Positions 35,767-45,616 of a stretch of 64,000 nucleotides of DNA are shown here, one piece after another. Each line of letters starts with the position of its first letter. Within the stretch, counting starts at the first letter, position 1. This DNA comes from Kushneria pakistanensis (lineage in GTDB: Bacteria; Pseudomonadota; Gammaproteobacteria; Pseudomonadales; Halomonadaceae), in the NCBI RefSeq assembly GCF_014652795.1, contig NZ_BMZM01000002.1, positions 558,001-622,000 on the forward strand. Reading direction: 5' to 3'. The notes beneath the pieces were generated by a model. It had not been told where the DNA came from. It ran no database searches and worked only from the letters and a program-made list of their open reading frames with translations. The position numbers and the translations under genes were made by a program.

Positions 35767-36933
35767 TTACGGGGTCAGCACGATCTTTCTGCAGTCATCC
35801 TGCTTTGCATCAAACATGCGATAGGCTTCGGCGGCCTGGTCGAGTTTCATGCGATGGCTGATGATCGCCTCGGGCTTGAGCCTGCCTTCCTCGATGGCCT
35901 TCATCAGAGTGGGCAGATAGTCATGCACGTGGGTCTGGCCGCCCTTCATGGTCAGGCCCTTGTCGAAGAAATCGCCGATCAGAAAGCCGTTCACGGCGCC
36001 GGCATAGACGCCCGGAATGCTGACGCTGCCGCCACGACGCACGGCCGCCAGGCACTGATGCAGGACAATATCGCTGCTTTCGACCTCGAAGTTATCCATG
36101 GCCGGCAGCTGGCCGCCATGGCTTTTGGCCTCATAGCCCACGGCATCGATCACGGCGTCCACACCGCGACGGCCTTCGCTCATCTGAATGATGGCCTCGG
36201 CCACGTCATCGGTCTTGTCGAAGTTGATCGTCTCGACGCCGTAGGCCTTCCTTGCGAAATCAAGGCGATACTGCTGGTTGTCGATCATGACAATCTGCTC
36301 GGCACCTTCCATGCGCGCGCACGCCGCTGCCATCAGGCCGACCGGGCCGGCACCGAAGATCGCCAGGCTCGACCCCTGCTTGACGCCGGCGTTGAGCACG
36401 GCCTGATAGCCGGTGGGCAAAATGTCCGACATGAACAGTACCTGCTCGTCGTCCATGCCTTCCGGGATGGCATAGGGGCCGGCATTGGCCTGCGGAACAC
36501 GCACGTACTCTGCCTGACCGCCGGGAACACCGCCGTACATGTGCGAAAAGCCGAACAGCGCCGCCGGCGCCGGGATCGACTTCTTGTTCAGCGCTGCGCC
36601 CTCATCGGGGTTGGTGGTCTCACAGGCGGCATAGAGCGAGTGCTGACAGAAAAAGCAGCTGCCGCAGGCGATCACGAACGGCACGACCACACGATCACCC
36701 TTTTTGACGCTGGTGACCGCAGAGCCTGCTTCTTCAACAATGCCCATGAATTCATGGCCAAAGATATCGCCGGGCTCGGTGGCCGGCATCGAACCGCGAT
36801 AAAGATGGAGATCGGAGCCGCAGATGGCGGTCGAGGTGACCCGCAGGACAATGTCGTCATCCTGCTGGAGGGTCGGCTCGGGAACATTTTCAACGCGAAC
36901 GTCGTTGCTGCCCTGATAAACCAGTGCCTTCAT
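35767..36933 (-). CDS. Zinc-dependent alcohol/formaldehyde dehydrogenase
   Basis: Medium-chain dehydrogenase of 388 aa, resembling glutathione-independent formaldehyde dehydrogenases and related threonine-type enzymes. Catalytic zinc ligands lie in [12 protein letters not shown] and GHEFMG. The structural zinc cysteines form [15 protein letters not shown] with spacing 2, 2 and 7. The NAD-binding motif is [20 protein letters not shown] 36933 has a strong GGGAGGAG site; the frame extends to 36972. A TCTACGCT element lies about 120 bases upstream. Aldehyde detoxification is plausible, the substrate not proven. Confidence 0.88.
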   Translation of the reverse strand: MKALVYQGSNDVRVENVPEPTLQQDDDIVLRVTSTAICGSDLHLYRGSMPATEPGDIFGHEFMGIVEEAGSAVTSVKKGDRVVVPFVIACGSCFFCQHSLYAACETTNPDEGAALNKKSIPAPAALFGFSHMYGGVPGGQAEYVRVPQANAGPYAIPEGMDDEQVLFMSDILPTGYQAVLNAGVKQGSSLAIFGAGPVGLMAAACARMEGAEQIVMIDNQQYRLDFARKAYGVETINFDKTDDVAEAIIQMSEGRRGVDAVIDAVGYEAKSHGGQLPAMDNFEVESSDIVLHQCLAAVRRGGSVSIPGVYAGAVNGFLIGDFFDKGLTMKGGQTHVHDYLPTLMKAIEEGRLKPEAIISHRMKLDQAAEAYRMFDAKQDDCRKIVLTP

Positions 36934-37050
36934 GCTGTCTCCTCCCTGAAATACCCGGCCACTTGTGGTCATGCAGGCGTGTGCTCATGCATGAGACAAG
37001 CGCCGCGCAAAAAATGATTGGCTGGCCGACATCCTGCCGACCCGGGGCTT

Positions 37051-37058
37051 AGCGTAGA
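37051..37058 (-). promoter_or_regulatory. TCTACGCT element upstream of the zinc dehydrogenase
   Basis: On the minus strand TCTACGCTAAG resembles the sigma-S -10 pattern KCTAYRCTTAA. It lies about 118 bases before the ATG. No good -35 box is seen at the usual distance. The surrounding gap (36934-37225) holds no gene. Confidence 0.35.
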
Positions 37059-37163
37059 AACGCAAGCGATAGGCGGCTAACGATTTATCGATACGTGTTG
37101 TAAACGCTCAGGGAAGACGGACAGCAGAGGGAAAGATGAAAGCAACGGCATCGCTTCTCATGA

Positions 37164-37195
37164 CAACGGGCGCCCTGTAAAAGGGACGCCCGTTG
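37164..37195 (-). terminator. Hairpin after serA and the 36-aa gene
   Basis: CAACGGGCG pairs with CGCCCGTTG, and CCCT with AGGG inside it, leaving one bulged base and a short loop. It lies about 30 bases after the small gene on the minus strand. No T run follows, so it may act as a processing or stability hairpin instead. Confidence 0.5.
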
Positions 37196-37225
37196 AGGGA
37201 CCGCTCACAACCTGTTTTTTGTATT

Positions 37226-37336
37226 TCAAGCCAGGGCGGCAAGGACAAAAAACAGCACCAGTACAATGGCGGCAACAATCACGATCAGAAGCCTCGGATC
37301 CTGCGTGGTGAGGTGGTCTTCCGGCCGGTTACTCAC
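37226..37336 (-). CDS. Small single-span membrane peptide, 36 aa, overlapping the serA stop
   Basis: The frame begins at GTG 37336, inside the last codons of serA (GTGAGTAA overlaps the serA TAA), and ends at TGA 37226. The product starts MSNRPEDHLTTQDPR and continues with about 20 hydrophobic residues (LLIVIVAAIVLVLFFVLAAL). This is a polar acidic head and one membrane span at the extreme C terminus. AGG lies six bases before the GTG, and the overlap fits translational coupling. A hairpin follows. I do not recognise the family. The hydrophobic pattern and tight overlap make a real gene likely, but the short length limits certainty. Confidence 0.6.
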   Translation of the reverse strand: MSNRPEDHLTTQDPRLLIVIVAAIVLVLFFVLAALA

Positions 37337-38576
37337 TGTCGGCCTGGGAGTAGAGCACGCGCGTGCGCAGGGTATGGTTGACCTCGCGCAGGGCATTGAG
37401 TGCCTGTTCCCCGTAGGCCTTGTCGACGTCGATCACCACGTAGCCGACCTCTTCATTGGTCTGCAGGAACTGGGCCGAAATGTTGATGCCTTCATTGCCC
37501 AGCACATGGTTGATCTCGGAGAGTACGCCCGGCACGTTGGCGTGAATGTGCAGCAGACGATGCTTGTCCGGATGCGACGGCAGGGCGACTTCCGGGAAGT
37601 TGACCGAGGTGATGGTCGTGCCGTTGTCGGAGAAGGTAATTAGCTTCTCGGAGACTTCCACGCCGATGTTTTCCTGCGCCTCGACCGTGGAGCCGCCGAT
37701 ATGCGGCGTCAGGATCACGTTGTCGAATTTGCGCAGCGGCGAGACAAATTCCTCGTCATTGCCCTTGGGCTCGACCGGGAAGACGTCGATGGCTGCACCC
37801 AGCAGCTTGCCGGATTCGAGCACCTCGGCGAGTGCCTCGATATCCACGACCTTGCCGCGCGAGGCGTTGATCAGATAGCTGCCCTGCTTCATCAGCGAAA
37901 GCTCGTCACGACCGATCATCCAGGTGGTGGCGGGCGTTTCCGGCACGTGCAGGGTCACGACGTCGGCGCGCGCCATCAGCTCCTGAAGGCTGCCGACCTG
38001 GCGGGCGTTGCCCATCCCCAGCTTGGTGATGGTGTCGTAATAGATGACGTTAAGGCCCACCGACTCGGCCAGCACCGACAGCTGCGCGCCGATGCTGCCG
38101 TAACCAACGATACCCAGCGTCTTGCCGCGGGCTTCAAACGAGTCGCTGGCGGACTTCAGCCAGCCGCCCTGATGGGCGCGAGCGTTTTTTTCGGGGATGC
38201 CGCGCAGCATCATGATGGTCTCGGCCAGTACCAGCTCGGCGACGGAGCGGGTATTGGAGTAGGGCGCGTTGAATACCGGGATACCGCGCTTGAGCGCCGC
38301 CGGCAGATCCACCTGGTTGGTGCCGATGCAGAAACAGCCAATGGCCACCAGACGCTCGGCGGCGTCCAGCACACGTTCGTTCAATTGCGTACGCGAGCGA
38401 ATACCGATGAAATGGGCGTCGCGGATCCTGTCGATCAGATCCTCTTCGCTCAGCGACGTCGTCAGACGTTCAATATTGCTGTAACCGGCATTTTGAAAGT
38501 TGTCCACGGCGGACTGGTGGACGCCCTCGAGCAGCAGAACCTTGATCTTGCTCTTGTCCAGAGACGTTTTAGCCAT
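37329..38576 (-). CDS. serA: D-3-phosphoglycerate dehydrogenase
   Basis: NAD-dependent oxidation of 3-phosphoglycerate, the first step of serine synthesis. At 415 aa it is the E. coli type with substrate-binding, Rossmann (LGIVGYGSIGAQLSVLAESVG) and C-terminal ACT domain (about 340-412, HANVPGVLSEINHVL) that binds serine as inhibitor. Catalytic Arg (NASRGKVVD), Glu (FPVEP region) and His (TPHIGGST) are present. ATG 38576 is used. A 36-residue membrane peptide gene overlaps its stop codon. Confidence 0.96.
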   Translation of the reverse strand: MAKTSLDKSKIKVLLLEGVHQSAVDNFQNAGYSNIERLTTSLSEEDLIDRIRDAHFIGIRSRTQLNERVLDAAERLVAIGCFCIGTNQVDLPAALKRGIPVFNAPYSNTRSVAELVLAETIMMLRGIPEKNARAHQGGWLKSASDSFEARGKTLGIVGYGSIGAQLSVLAESVGLNVIYYDTITKLGMGNARQVGSLQELMARADVVTLHVPETPATTWMIGRDELSLMKQGSYLINASRGKVVDIEALAEVLESGKLLGAAIDVFPVEPKGNDEEFVSPLRKFDNVILTPHIGGSTVEAQENIGVEVSEKLITFSDNGTTITSVNFPEVALPSHPDKHRLLHIHANVPGVLSEINHVLGNEGINISAQFLQTNEEVGYVVIDVDKAYGEQALNALREVNHTLRTRVLYSQADSE

Positions 38577-38959
38577 GTGCGCATCAACCCTTTAATCGGC
38601 TGGCCTGAGGGAAAGTAAAAATAACGATAGCGGACGCGGCCCGATATCGACCGACACCGGATGGACATCGATACGACAGTGGCTGCCCTGATGGCCCGGC
38701 TCGGCGGGGCGCTTATTCTACCATGGTGGTACATGGGGCGCATGGTCTGCCAGTGCGCCCCTTATTGAAACCTCTGCGTCTGCTGGATGAATCCGGTGCA
38801 TGTGATGCCCCCTCAAGACTTGCTGTGATCGGCCTTGATACGCAGCCCGGGCGGCGTCAAAAGCGTAACGGATGTGTATACTTGCAGGCCTGTCGGCGCG
38901 TAACGATGGCCGACATCGCTCTGATCTCAAGCCATGTACCGGCGCTCACAGGATTACGC
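38577..38959. other. Divergent intergenic region between serA and xseB
   Basis: About 380 bases without a supportable gene. A good -10 box, TATACT (38877-38882) preceded by TGTG, has only a weak -35 (GCGTCA, 17-base spacer). It could drive xseB-ispA-dxs. Open frames here lack ribosome sites and coding character. Confidence 0.5.
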
Positions 38960-39274
38960 ATGACACAACGGCCCGAGTCCGCGCATTCAAATGACCAGAC
39001 TGCCCCGGCGTCATCGACCGGGGCAGCGCAGAGCCCATCTGATTTTGCCGGCGCGCTGGCTGCGCTTGAAACGCTGGTCAGACGCCTTGAATCGGGTGAT
39101 CTGAGCCTTGAAGCCTCGCTGGAGGATTTCGAGCACGGTATCGCGCTGGTTCGGGACGCCCGCGTACGTCTCGAGCAGGCCGAGCTGCGGGTGCAGCAGC
39201 TGCTGGAGCAGGGGGACGGGTCACTGATGCCACCGCCGCGGGATGACACATCGCGGGAGAACAACGACGCATGA
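38960..39274 (+). CDS. xseB: Exodeoxyribonuclease VII small subunit
   Basis: Small subunit that binds XseA to form exonuclease VII. The XseB helix pair is visible: FAGALAALETLVRRLESGDL, SLEASLEDFEHGIALVRDAR and LEQAELRVQQLLEQ, from about residue 28 to 85. From ATG 38960 (AGGA upstream) it is 104 aa, with an unusually polar 25-residue N-terminal extension. It is followed after 10 bases by ispA, the conserved xseB-ispA-dxs order. Confidence 0.93.
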   Translation: MTQRPESAHSNDQTAPASSTGAAQSPSDFAGALAALETLVRRLESGDLSLEASLEDFEHGIALVRDARVRLEQAELRVQQLLEQGDGSLMPPPRDDTSRENNDA

Positions 39275-39284
39275 TGGGTGATAC

Positions 39285-40184
39285 ATGACTGTGGATACGG
39301 CAGGCGTGGATGTCAGCGCGCTGATGACAACGCTGCGCGACAGGATCGAGACGCAGCTGGGCATGGTGCTGGAAAATGCAGCCCCCGCGCAGGCCGGCCG
39401 GCTTGAAGAGGCCATGCGCTATAGCGTGCTGGGCGGTGGCAAGCGGCTGCGCGCCATTCTGGTCTACGCCGCCGGTCAGGCGCTGGATGCCGATGATCAG
39501 GCGCTGGACGCCCCGGCCGTGGCCATCGAGCTGATTCACGCCTACTCGCTCGTGCATGACGATCTGCCCTGCATGGATGACGACGACCTGCGGCGTGGGC
39601 GCCCCACCTGTCACCGTGCCTTTGATGAAGCCACGGCGCTGCTGGCCGGAGACGCCCTGCAGACGCTGGCCTTTGAAGTGCTGGCCGGAACGGGGCAGCC
39701 CCGGGCCGCCGAGATGGTCGCAACGCTTGCCCGCTGCGCCGGACGTGCGGGCATGGCCGGCGGCCAGGCGCTGGATCTGGCGGCCGTGGGTCAGCAGCTC
39801 GACGTGGACGCGCTGATGGCCATTCATCATCACAAGACCGGCGCGCTGATTGAAGCCGCGCTGTCGCTGGGCGCGCTGGTCGCCCCCAGCGTGCAGCCGG
39901 TGCATCTGCAGGCGCTGGGCGAGTATGCCCGGGCCATTGGGCTAGCCTTCCAGATCCAGGATGACATTCTGGACGTGACCGGCTCGACCGAAGTGCTGGG
40001 CAAGACCCAGGGGGCCGATGCCCTGCGTGACAAGCCGACCTACCCGGCACTGCTGGGCCTTGAAGAGGCGCAGCGTCGGGCTCAGGCCCTGCTGGATCAG
40101 GCGCTGGCAGCGCTGGCACCGCTGGGTGCGCGCGGCGAGACGCTGGCCGCCCTGGCCCGCTACATGATCGAGCGGGATCACTGA
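39285..40184 (+). CDS. ispA: Farnesyl diphosphate synthase
   Basis: Chain-elongating prenyltransferase that makes C15 farnesyl diphosphate from DMAPP/GPP and IPP. The first Asp-rich motif DDLPCMDD is at residues 92-99 and the second, QIQDDILDVTG, near 220. GGGKRLRAIL and HHHKTGALI are further signatures. The residues before the first motif (HAYSLVHDD) fit a short-chain product. The length is 299 aa. It feeds quinone and undecaprenyl synthesis; dxs, the pathway's first enzyme, follows. Confidence 0.95.
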   Translation: MTVDTAGVDVSALMTTLRDRIETQLGMVLENAAPAQAGRLEEAMRYSVLGGGKRLRAILVYAAGQALDADDQALDAPAVAIELIHAYSLVHDDLPCMDDDDLRRGRPTCHRAFDEATALLAGDALQTLAFEVLAGTGQPRAAEMVATLARCAGRAGMAGGQALDLAAVGQQLDVDALMAIHHHKTGALIEAALSLGALVAPSVQPVHLQALGEYARAIGLAFQIQDDILDVTGSTEVLGKTQGADALRDKPTYPALLGLEEAQRRAQALLDQALAALAPLGARGETLAALARYMIERDH

Positions 40185-40277
40185 GACGCCCCCGGCTGCA
40201 TGCCGAACAAGACACCCTTTGATGTCCCGGGGTACGACAGGACCAGGGACAGGATCCTGACAGGCCATTGAGGCGCT

Positions 40278-42176
40278 ATGAAGCTGTTTGACGATATTCC
40301 TACCACAAGACCGGTCACGCCACTGCTGGACCGCATCGAAGCGCCATCCGACCTGCGCAGCCTTGATGAGTCGCAACTGCTGCGTCTGGCCGATGAGCTC
40401 AGGGCCTATCTGCTCTACAGCGTGGGCTGTACGGGGGGACACTTTGGCGCCGGCCTGGGGGTCATCGAGCTGACCATTGCGCTGCATCAGCAATACAACA
40501 CCCCGCATGACCGGCTGGTCTGGGACGTGGGGCATCAGACCTACCCGCACAAGATTCTGACCGGCCGCCGCGAAGCCATGGACAGCATGCGCCGCTACCA
40601 GGGGCTGGCGGCCTTTCCGCGTCGTGAGGAGTCACCCTATGACACCTTTGGTGTCGGTCACTCCAGTACCTCCATTTCGGCAGCACTGGGCATGGCGCTG
40701 GCGGCCCGTACCCGCGGCGACAATCGCCGCGTATGCGCCATCATCGGTGATGGTGCCCTGACCGCCGGCATGGCGTTCGAAGCGCTGGCGCATGCCGGCC
40801 ATGTCGATGCCAACATGCTGGTGGTGCTCAACGACAACGAGATGTCGATTTCGGAAAACGTCGGCGGCATGGCCACCTACCTGGCCCGCATTCTCAACAG
40901 TGGCCCTTACGTGGCGGCGCGCGAGGGCAGCAAGCGCGTGCTTTCGCACCTGCCCGGCGCGCTGGATATCGCTCGTCGCACCGAAGAGCACGTCAAGGGC
41001 ATGCTCACGCCGGCGACGCTCTTTGAAGAGATGGGCTTTAACTATGTCGGCCCCATTGACGGTCACGATCTGCCGCTGCTGATTCGCACCCTGCGCGATC
41101 TGAAAAACCGCAAGGGGCCGCAGTTTCTGCATATTGTCACCCGCAAGGGCAAGGGCTTTGAGCCCGCCGAGGGTGACCCGATCGGCTATCACGCGATCAC
41201 CAAGCTCGAAAAGGACAAGGTCAAGACGCCTGCGGTGCCGGCACCGAAGAAGTTCAAGTTCTGCAACGTCTTCGGCCAGTGGCTGTGTGATACCGCCGAA
41301 CGCGATCCACGGCTGGTCGGCATTACGCCGGCCATGCGTGAAGGCTCCGACATGATCCGCTTTTCGAAGGAGTATCCCGAGCGCTACTACGATGTGGCGA
41401 TCGCCGAGCAGCATGCGGTCACGCTGGCCGCCGGGATGGCCTGTGAAGACGTCAAGCCGGTGGTGGCAATCTATTCCACCTTCCTGCAACGCGGTTATGA
41501 CCAGCTGGTTCACGATGTGGCCGTGCAGGGGCTGGACGTGACCTTTGCCATCGACCGGGCCGGCCTGGTTGGTGAAGATGGCGCGACCCATCACGGCACG
41601 CTGGATCTTTCCTACCTGCGCTGCGTGCCGGGCCTTGTGATCATGGCACCCAGTGACGAGCGCGAATGCTATCGCATGTTGACCACGGCCTATCAGTACG
41701 AAGGCCCGGCGGCGGTGCGCTATCCGCGTGGGACCGGGCCGGGCGTGGCCTTCGAGCCGGGGCTGGCGCCGCTGGAGATCGGCCGCGCCGAGCTGCGGCG
41801 TGAAGGCAAAAAGGGCGAGCAGGGCGTGGCAATGCTGGTCTTTGGCAGCCTGCTGACCTCGGCGCTGGACGTGGCCGAACGCCTGGATGCCACGGTCTAT
41901 GACATGCGCTTTGTGAAGCCGCTGGACAGTGAGGCCATTCTGGCCGCGGCGGGTGAGCACGGTCTGGTCGTGACGCTTGAGGAGAACGCGATAGCCGGCG
42001 GCGCCGGCAGTGGCGTGGGTGAATTGCTGGCCACCTCGAACGTGCGCACGTCGCTGCTGCACCTGGGCATTCCCGATCTCTTTATCGAGCATGGCACGCC
42101 GGGCGAGCTGCTGGCCGAGTGCGGGCTGGATGCTGCAGGCATCGAGGCGTCAATTCGCCAACGTCTGGGTCACTGA
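40278..42176 (+). CDS. dxs: 1-deoxy-D-xylulose-5-phosphate synthase
   Basis: ThDP enzyme that joins pyruvate and glyceraldehyde 3-phosphate, the first step of the MEP isoprenoid pathway. Key elements: [14 protein letters not shown] (His for substrate), the ThDP motif GDGAL at 157-161 with NDNEMSIS at 185-192, and the catalytic glutamate in [10 protein letters not shown]. The transketolase C-terminal domain ends near residue 625. The length of 632 aa is typical. ATG 40278 follows GAGG. It sits 93 bases after ispA in the xseB-ispA-dxs group. Confidence 0.97.
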   Translation: MKLFDDIPTTRPVTPLLDRIEAPSDLRSLDESQLLRLADELRAYLLYSVGCTGGHFGAGLGVIELTIALHQQYNTPHDRLVWDVGHQTYPHKILTGRREAMDSMRRYQGLAAFPRREESPYDTFGVGHSSTSISAALGMALAARTRGDNRRVCAIIGDGALTAGMAFEALAHAGHVDANMLVVLNDNEMSISENVGGMATYLARILNSGPYVAAREGSKRVLSHLPGALDIARRTEEHVKGMLTPATLFEEMGFNYVGPIDGHDLPLLIRTLRDLKNRKGPQFLHIVTRKGKGFEPAEGDPIGYHAITKLEKDKVKTPAVPAPKKFKFCNVFGQWLCDTAERDPRLVGITPAMREGSDMIRFSKEYPERYYDVAIAEQHAVTLAAGMACEDVKPVVAIYSTFLQRGYDQLVHDVAVQGLDVTFAIDRAGLVGEDGATHHGTLDLSYLRCVPGLVIMAPSDERECYRMLTTAYQYEGPAAVRYPRGTGPGVAFEPGLAPLEIGRAELRREGKKGEQGVAMLVFGSLLTSALDVAERLDATVYDMRFVKPLDSEAILAAAGEHGLVVTLEENAIAGGAGSGVGELLATSNVRTSLLHLGIPDLFIEHGTPGELLAECGLDAAGIEASIRQRLGH

Positions 42177-42209
42177 CTTCCTCCAATCAACCGGAAATAG
42201 AACCGTCTC

Positions 42210-42977
42210 ATGCTGATTGTCACCCTGATTGCTGCGTTCATCGGCTACCTCATTGCCCGCCTGCCCGGGCTTTTGATCGGGGGCCTGCTGGGCTATGCGC
42301 TGGTGCGCTGGCTGCGCGCCAAGCTGATCGGGAAACTGGCCGAGCGCCAGACCCGCTTTCTCTCCGCCACCTTCTCGGTGATGGGGGCCATGAGCATGGC
42401 CAATGGCGAGGTGTCCGACCGCCAGCGTCAGAGCGCCGAGGCGGTGTTTGATCGTCTTAATCTCAACGGCGCCCAGCGTGACAAGGCACGCGCCGACTTC
42501 GAGCGCGGCCAGCAGGAGAGCTTCGACCTTGAGGCAGAGCTTGCCGGCCTGCGCCAGATCGTCGGCGCCCAGCGTGGTCTTTTGCAGGTCTTTTTCCAGG
42601 TGCAGCTTGTGGCCCTGGCCGCTGATGGCCAGGTGGATCAGGCCGAGCGCGACATGCTGGTACGTGTGGCAAGGGGGCTGGGTTGCTCGCAGGAAGAGCT
42701 CTCGCGTATCGAGGCCATGCTCAATGCCGCTGCCAGCGGCGGCGGCACGCAGGAAAGCGCCCAGCCGCTGGAAGAAGCCTACCGGGTACTGGGAGTATCA
42801 TCGGAGGCCACGGACGCCGAGCTCAAGCGCGCCTATCGCAGGCTCATGAGTCAGAACCACCCCGACAAGCTCGCCGGCAAGGGCATGCCCGACAGCATGA
42901 AACGCATGGCCGAGCAGCGTACCAGCGAAATCAGCAACGCCTACGAGCGGATTCGCCAGGCACGCGGCCAGGGCTAG
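42210..42977 (+). CDS. djlA: DjlA-type membrane-anchored J-domain co-chaperone
   Basis: Membrane-bound DnaJ-like protein that stimulates DnaK. The N-terminal membrane segment (about 4-32) is Gly-rich with GGLLGYALVRW, the dimerising type seen in DjlA. A TerB-like helical domain follows (about 55-170, with MGAMSMANGEVSDRQ and LAADGQVDQAERDML). The C-terminal J domain (about 188-255) has the HPD motif at 217-219. The length is 255 aa. The ribosome site is weak (GGAAATAG). It follows dxs by 33 bases. Confidence 0.93.
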   Translation: MLIVTLIAAFIGYLIARLPGLLIGGLLGYALVRWLRAKLIGKLAERQTRFLSATFSVMGAMSMANGEVSDRQRQSAEAVFDRLNLNGAQRDKARADFERGQQESFDLEAELAGLRQIVGAQRGLLQVFFQVQLVALAADGQVDQAERDMLVRVARGLGCSQEELSRIEAMLNAAASGGGTQESAQPLEEAYRVLGVSSEATDAELKRAYRRLMSQNHPDKLAGKGMPDSMKRMAEQRTSEISNAYERIRQARGQG

Positions 42978-42988
42978 GCATGCCCCCG

Positions 42989-43016
42989 GGCCCCGGTCGC
43001 GCCTGACGCCGGGGCC
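42989..43016. terminator. GC-rich hairpin between djlA and the thioesterase gene
   Basis: GGCCCCGG and CCGGGGCC form an 8-bp stem with a 12-base loop in the 60-base gap of two converging genes. No T tract is present on either side, so termination is only inferred from position. Confidence 0.4.
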
Positions 43017-43037
43017 ATTGAGCGACTTTGCCAAGCC

Positions 43038-43529
43038 TTATGGAGCGCTTTCCTGATGGCGAATCTCGCGAAAGCGCTGCTCCATCTCACGGCGCAGTTC
43101 GCGGCGTCTGAGCCCTGATTCAAACCGCTGACGTTCAACGTCGGTGGCAGGCTCAAGCTGGGGGACTTCGACCGATTTACCATCATCGCCCACCGCCACC
43201 ATGGTGAAGTAGCAGCTGTTGGTATGGCGGACCACGCTGGCACGAATATCCTCGGCAATGACCTTGATCCCGATCTCCATCGAGGAGCGCCCGGTGTAGT
43301 TGACCGCGCCCAGAAAGGTGACCAGTTCACCGACATGAATGGGCTGGCGGAACATGACCTGATCCACCGACAGGGTGACCACGTAGTGACCGGCCCAGCG
43401 GCTGGCACAGGCGTAGGCGACTTCATCAAGATACTTCAGCAGGGTGCCACCGTGGACCTTGCCGGAGAAATTGGCCATGTCCGGGGTCATCAACACGGTC
43501 ATGGTGATCTGGTGACGCGGTGTATCCAT
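43038..43529 (-). CDS. Acyl-CoA thioesterase, hotdog fold (YciA-like)
   Basis: A 163-aa single hotdog-domain thioesterase that cleaves acyl-CoA to free acid and CoA. Signature: DMANFSGKVHGGTLLKYLDEVAYACASRW, with the long hotdog helix starting at GGTLL and the catalytic acidic residue in LDEVA. VDQVMFRQPIHVGEL follows. The C-terminal tail (about 125-163) is highly charged. ATG 43529 is closely preceded by GAGAGGG. Chain-length preference is unknown. It is a single-gene unit. Confidence 0.9.
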   Translation of the reverse strand: MDTPRHQITMTVLMTPDMANFSGKVHGGTLLKYLDEVAYACASRWAGHYVVTLSVDQVMFRQPIHVGELVTFLGAVNYTGRSSMEIGIKVIAEDIRASVVRHTNSCYFTMVAVGDDGKSVEVPQLEPATDVERQRFESGLRRRELRREMEQRFREIRHQESAP

Positions 43530-43703
43530 TCCCTCTCTCGCTTCTCGTCATATTGTTGTGATGGTGCCTGTGGCCATCGAGCATACCGCATTCCCGATCA
43601 TGACAAGCGTGGCTTTCATGGCAAATTACCCCCTGCATGACTAGCATGGCGTGCCGGCAGCCTGTCGAGGCGCCGACACGCCATCCATTCACCGGGGGAT
43701 TCC

Positions 43704-44909
43704 ATGAAGGTCACCGAGGCAAGATTCGAGCAACCCACCGCACGCTATTTATGGCTGTATGTGCTGATCGTGTGGGTCGGGCTCAATCTGCGTCCCTCGA
43801 TTGCCGCCGTGGGACCGCTGCTGGATCGCATTCAGGAGGAGCTGTCGGTGGGCTATGCCACCGCGTCGCTTCTGACCACGCTGCCGTTCGTGGCGATGGG
43901 ACTGGCCTGCTTTCAGGGCATGCAGCTGATCCGACGCTGGGATCGTCACCGCATCGTCATGGGGGCACTGACCCTGATCGGGCTGGCCTCATTGCTGCGA
44001 TTGTGGGGTGAAAGCTTCACGCTGCTGGCGGCCTCGGCGCTGGCAATCGGCGCTGGTATCGCCCTGATTCAGGCGCTGATGCCGGCCCTGATCAAGGTCA
44101 CGCTGCCCAACACGGTCGAAACCGCCACCGGGCTTTATATCGGGGCGATCATCGGCGGCGGAGCACTGGCCTCCGGCGTGGCGCCCTGGCTTGCCACCAT
44201 GGGTGGCTGGCGGCTGGGACTGGCCGGATGGGCCATTCTGGTGCCCGTGGCACTGATGCTCTGGTATCGCCTGGGCAGCCAGATGCTGACCCCGGTCCCG
44301 CGCGAGCGTTCCTCCGAGGCCACACCGCTGTCGCATATTCCGCGTGCCTGGACGCTGGCGCTCTTTTTCGGCTTTGGGACGGCAGGTTATGCCTGCGTCA
44401 TGGCCTGGCTGCCGCCCTACTATCTGGCGCTGGGCTGGCATGCCGGCGAGGCCGGGCTGCTGCTGGGATATATCACGCTTTTGCAGGTGGCCTCGAGCGT
44501 CGGCGCGCCCTTTCTGGTGCGCTATAGTCTGGACCGGCGTCGGGCGCTGTACCTAACGGTGGGCATGTCGCTGATCGGCTTTATCGGGCTGTGCGTCAAA
44601 CCCGAAGGCGTTGTTTTCGCCACGCTCTGGGGGACGCTGCTGGGACTGGGGATTGGGGCACTCTTCTCGCTGTCGGTGCTGGTGCCCATGGATCATCACC
44701 GCGACCCTGCCCGCGTGGGCGATCTGGCCGCCTTTGTACAGGGACATGGCTATCTGGTGGCGGCGGTGGCCACGCTGCTTTCCGGGATTGCCCGTGACAT
44801 GCTCTCAAGCTTTGCCACGGCCTGGGTGGCGCTGTCCGTGCTCTTTGCCATCATGCTGGTAATGAGCTGGCGCTTTGACCCGCACTATTACCCCCGCCAT
44901 ATCGACTAG
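43704..44909 (+). CDS. MFS transporter of the CynX/NimT type
   Basis: Inner-membrane transporter of 401 aa with about 12 helices. The N terminus has WVGLNLRPSIAAVGPLLDRI, the hallmark of the cyanate transporter-like CynX/NimT/YeaN subfamily. The motif GAGIALIQALMPALIKVTLP in helix 4 and a late LSVLVPMDHHRDPARVGDLAAFVQGHGYLVA are also typical. E. coli relatives have been linked to cyanate, 2-nitroimidazole or amino-acid efflux. The substrate here is not known. ATG 43704 follows GGGGGA. Confidence 0.85.
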   Translation: MKVTEARFEQPTARYLWLYVLIVWVGLNLRPSIAAVGPLLDRIQEELSVGYATASLLTTLPFVAMGLACFQGMQLIRRWDRHRIVMGALTLIGLASLLRLWGESFTLLAASALAIGAGIALIQALMPALIKVTLPNTVETATGLYIGAIIGGGALASGVAPWLATMGGWRLGLAGWAILVPVALMLWYRLGSQMLTPVPRERSSEATPLSHIPRAWTLALFFGFGTAGYACVMAWLPPYYLALGWHAGEAGLLLGYITLLQVASSVGAPFLVRYSLDRRRALYLTVGMSLIGFIGLCVKPEGVVFATLWGTLLGLGIGALFSLSVLVPMDHHRDPARVGDLAAFVQGHGYLVAAVATLLSGIARDMLSSFATAWVALSVLFAIMLVMSWRFDPHYYPRHID

Positions 44910-44928
44910 CGCCAGCGCTATATCGACC

Positions 44929-44980
44929 AGGCCGTCGTCACCTCGTGCCCCGACCGGGACGCCCGAGGTGATGACGGGCC
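44929..44980. terminator. Long imperfect hairpin between converging genes
   Basis: GCCGTCGTCACCTCG (from 44931) pairs with CGAGGTGATGACGGGC (to 44979) with a wobble and a bulge, closing an 18-base loop. It fills the 74-base gap between the MFS gene (+) and ribA (-). No T tract is seen. Confidence 0.45.
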
Positions 44981-44983
44981 GGC

Positions 44984-45616
44984 TCAGGGATGTTCGCGGT
45001 CCACATCGCTGGCGGACTCAAACTCATCGAGTGCCATCATGTGACCGAGCTTGCCAGCCTTGGTCGACAGGTACTGCTCGTTGTGGGCATTGAGGCCGGT
45101 GGTCAGCGGCACGCGCTCACTGATTTCGATGCCGGCACTCTGCAGCGCAAGCACCTTGCGCGGGTTGTTGGTCATCAGCCGCAGCCGGGTGATGCCGAGC
45201 TGCTCGAGCATCGGAATGCAGATGTCGTAGCGGCGCATGTCGGCTTCAAAGCCCAGCGCCTCGTTGGCCTCGACCGTATCGGCGCCGCCGTCCTGGAGAT
45301 GATAGGCGCGAATCTTGTTCAAAAGCCCGATGCCGCGGCCTTCCTGACGCAGATACAACAGGGCGCCGCGGCCTTCCTCGGCAATGCGCTTGAGCGCGGT
45401 CTGAAGCTGATAGCCGCAGTCACAGCGCATCGAAAAGAGGGCGTCACCGGTCAGGCATTCGGAATGCACACGACCGAGCACGGGTTCGCCATCGGCCACA
45501 TCGCCCAGCGTCAGGACAATATGATCCTTGCCGGTCTCGTCATCTTCAAAGCCATGCATGGTGAAGGTGGCCCAGGGCATGGGGAGACGCGAGCTGGCGA
45601 TAAATCTGATCGTCAC
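44984..45616 (-). CDS. ribA: GTP cyclohydrolase II
   Basis: Zinc enzyme that opens GTP in the first step of riboflavin synthesis. The zinc cysteines are Cys54, Cys65 and Cys67 ([16 protein letters not shown]). The GTP-binding [16 protein letters not shown] follows, with catalytic Arg in [17 protein letters not shown] and [14 protein letters not shown] are conserved. At 210 aa it is the stand-alone RibA, not fused to RibB. The start is GTG 45616 with GAGG upstream. No FMN riboswitch is visible in its leader. It is divergent from hemE. Confidence 0.96.
   Translation of the reverse strand: MTIRFIASSRLPMPWATFTMHGFEDDETGKDHIVLTLGDVADGEPVLGRVHSECLTGDALFSMRCDCGYQLQTALKRIAEEGRGALLYLRQEGRGIGLLNKIRAYHLQDGGADTVEANEALGFEADMRRYDICIPMLEQLGITRLRLMTNNPRKVLALQSAGIEISERVPLTTGLNAHNEQYLSTKAGKLGHMMALDEFESASDVDREHP

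Noticed and set aside
35710-37017. Plus-strand open frame of 435 codons
   Set aside because: Shadow of the zinc dehydrogenase gene, which has full zinc and NAD motifs and a strong ribosome site.
40632-42092. Minus-strand open frame of 486 codons
   Set aside because: Complete shadow of dxs; rich in His/Gln/Gly/Arg as expected for antisense reading, with no ribosome site.
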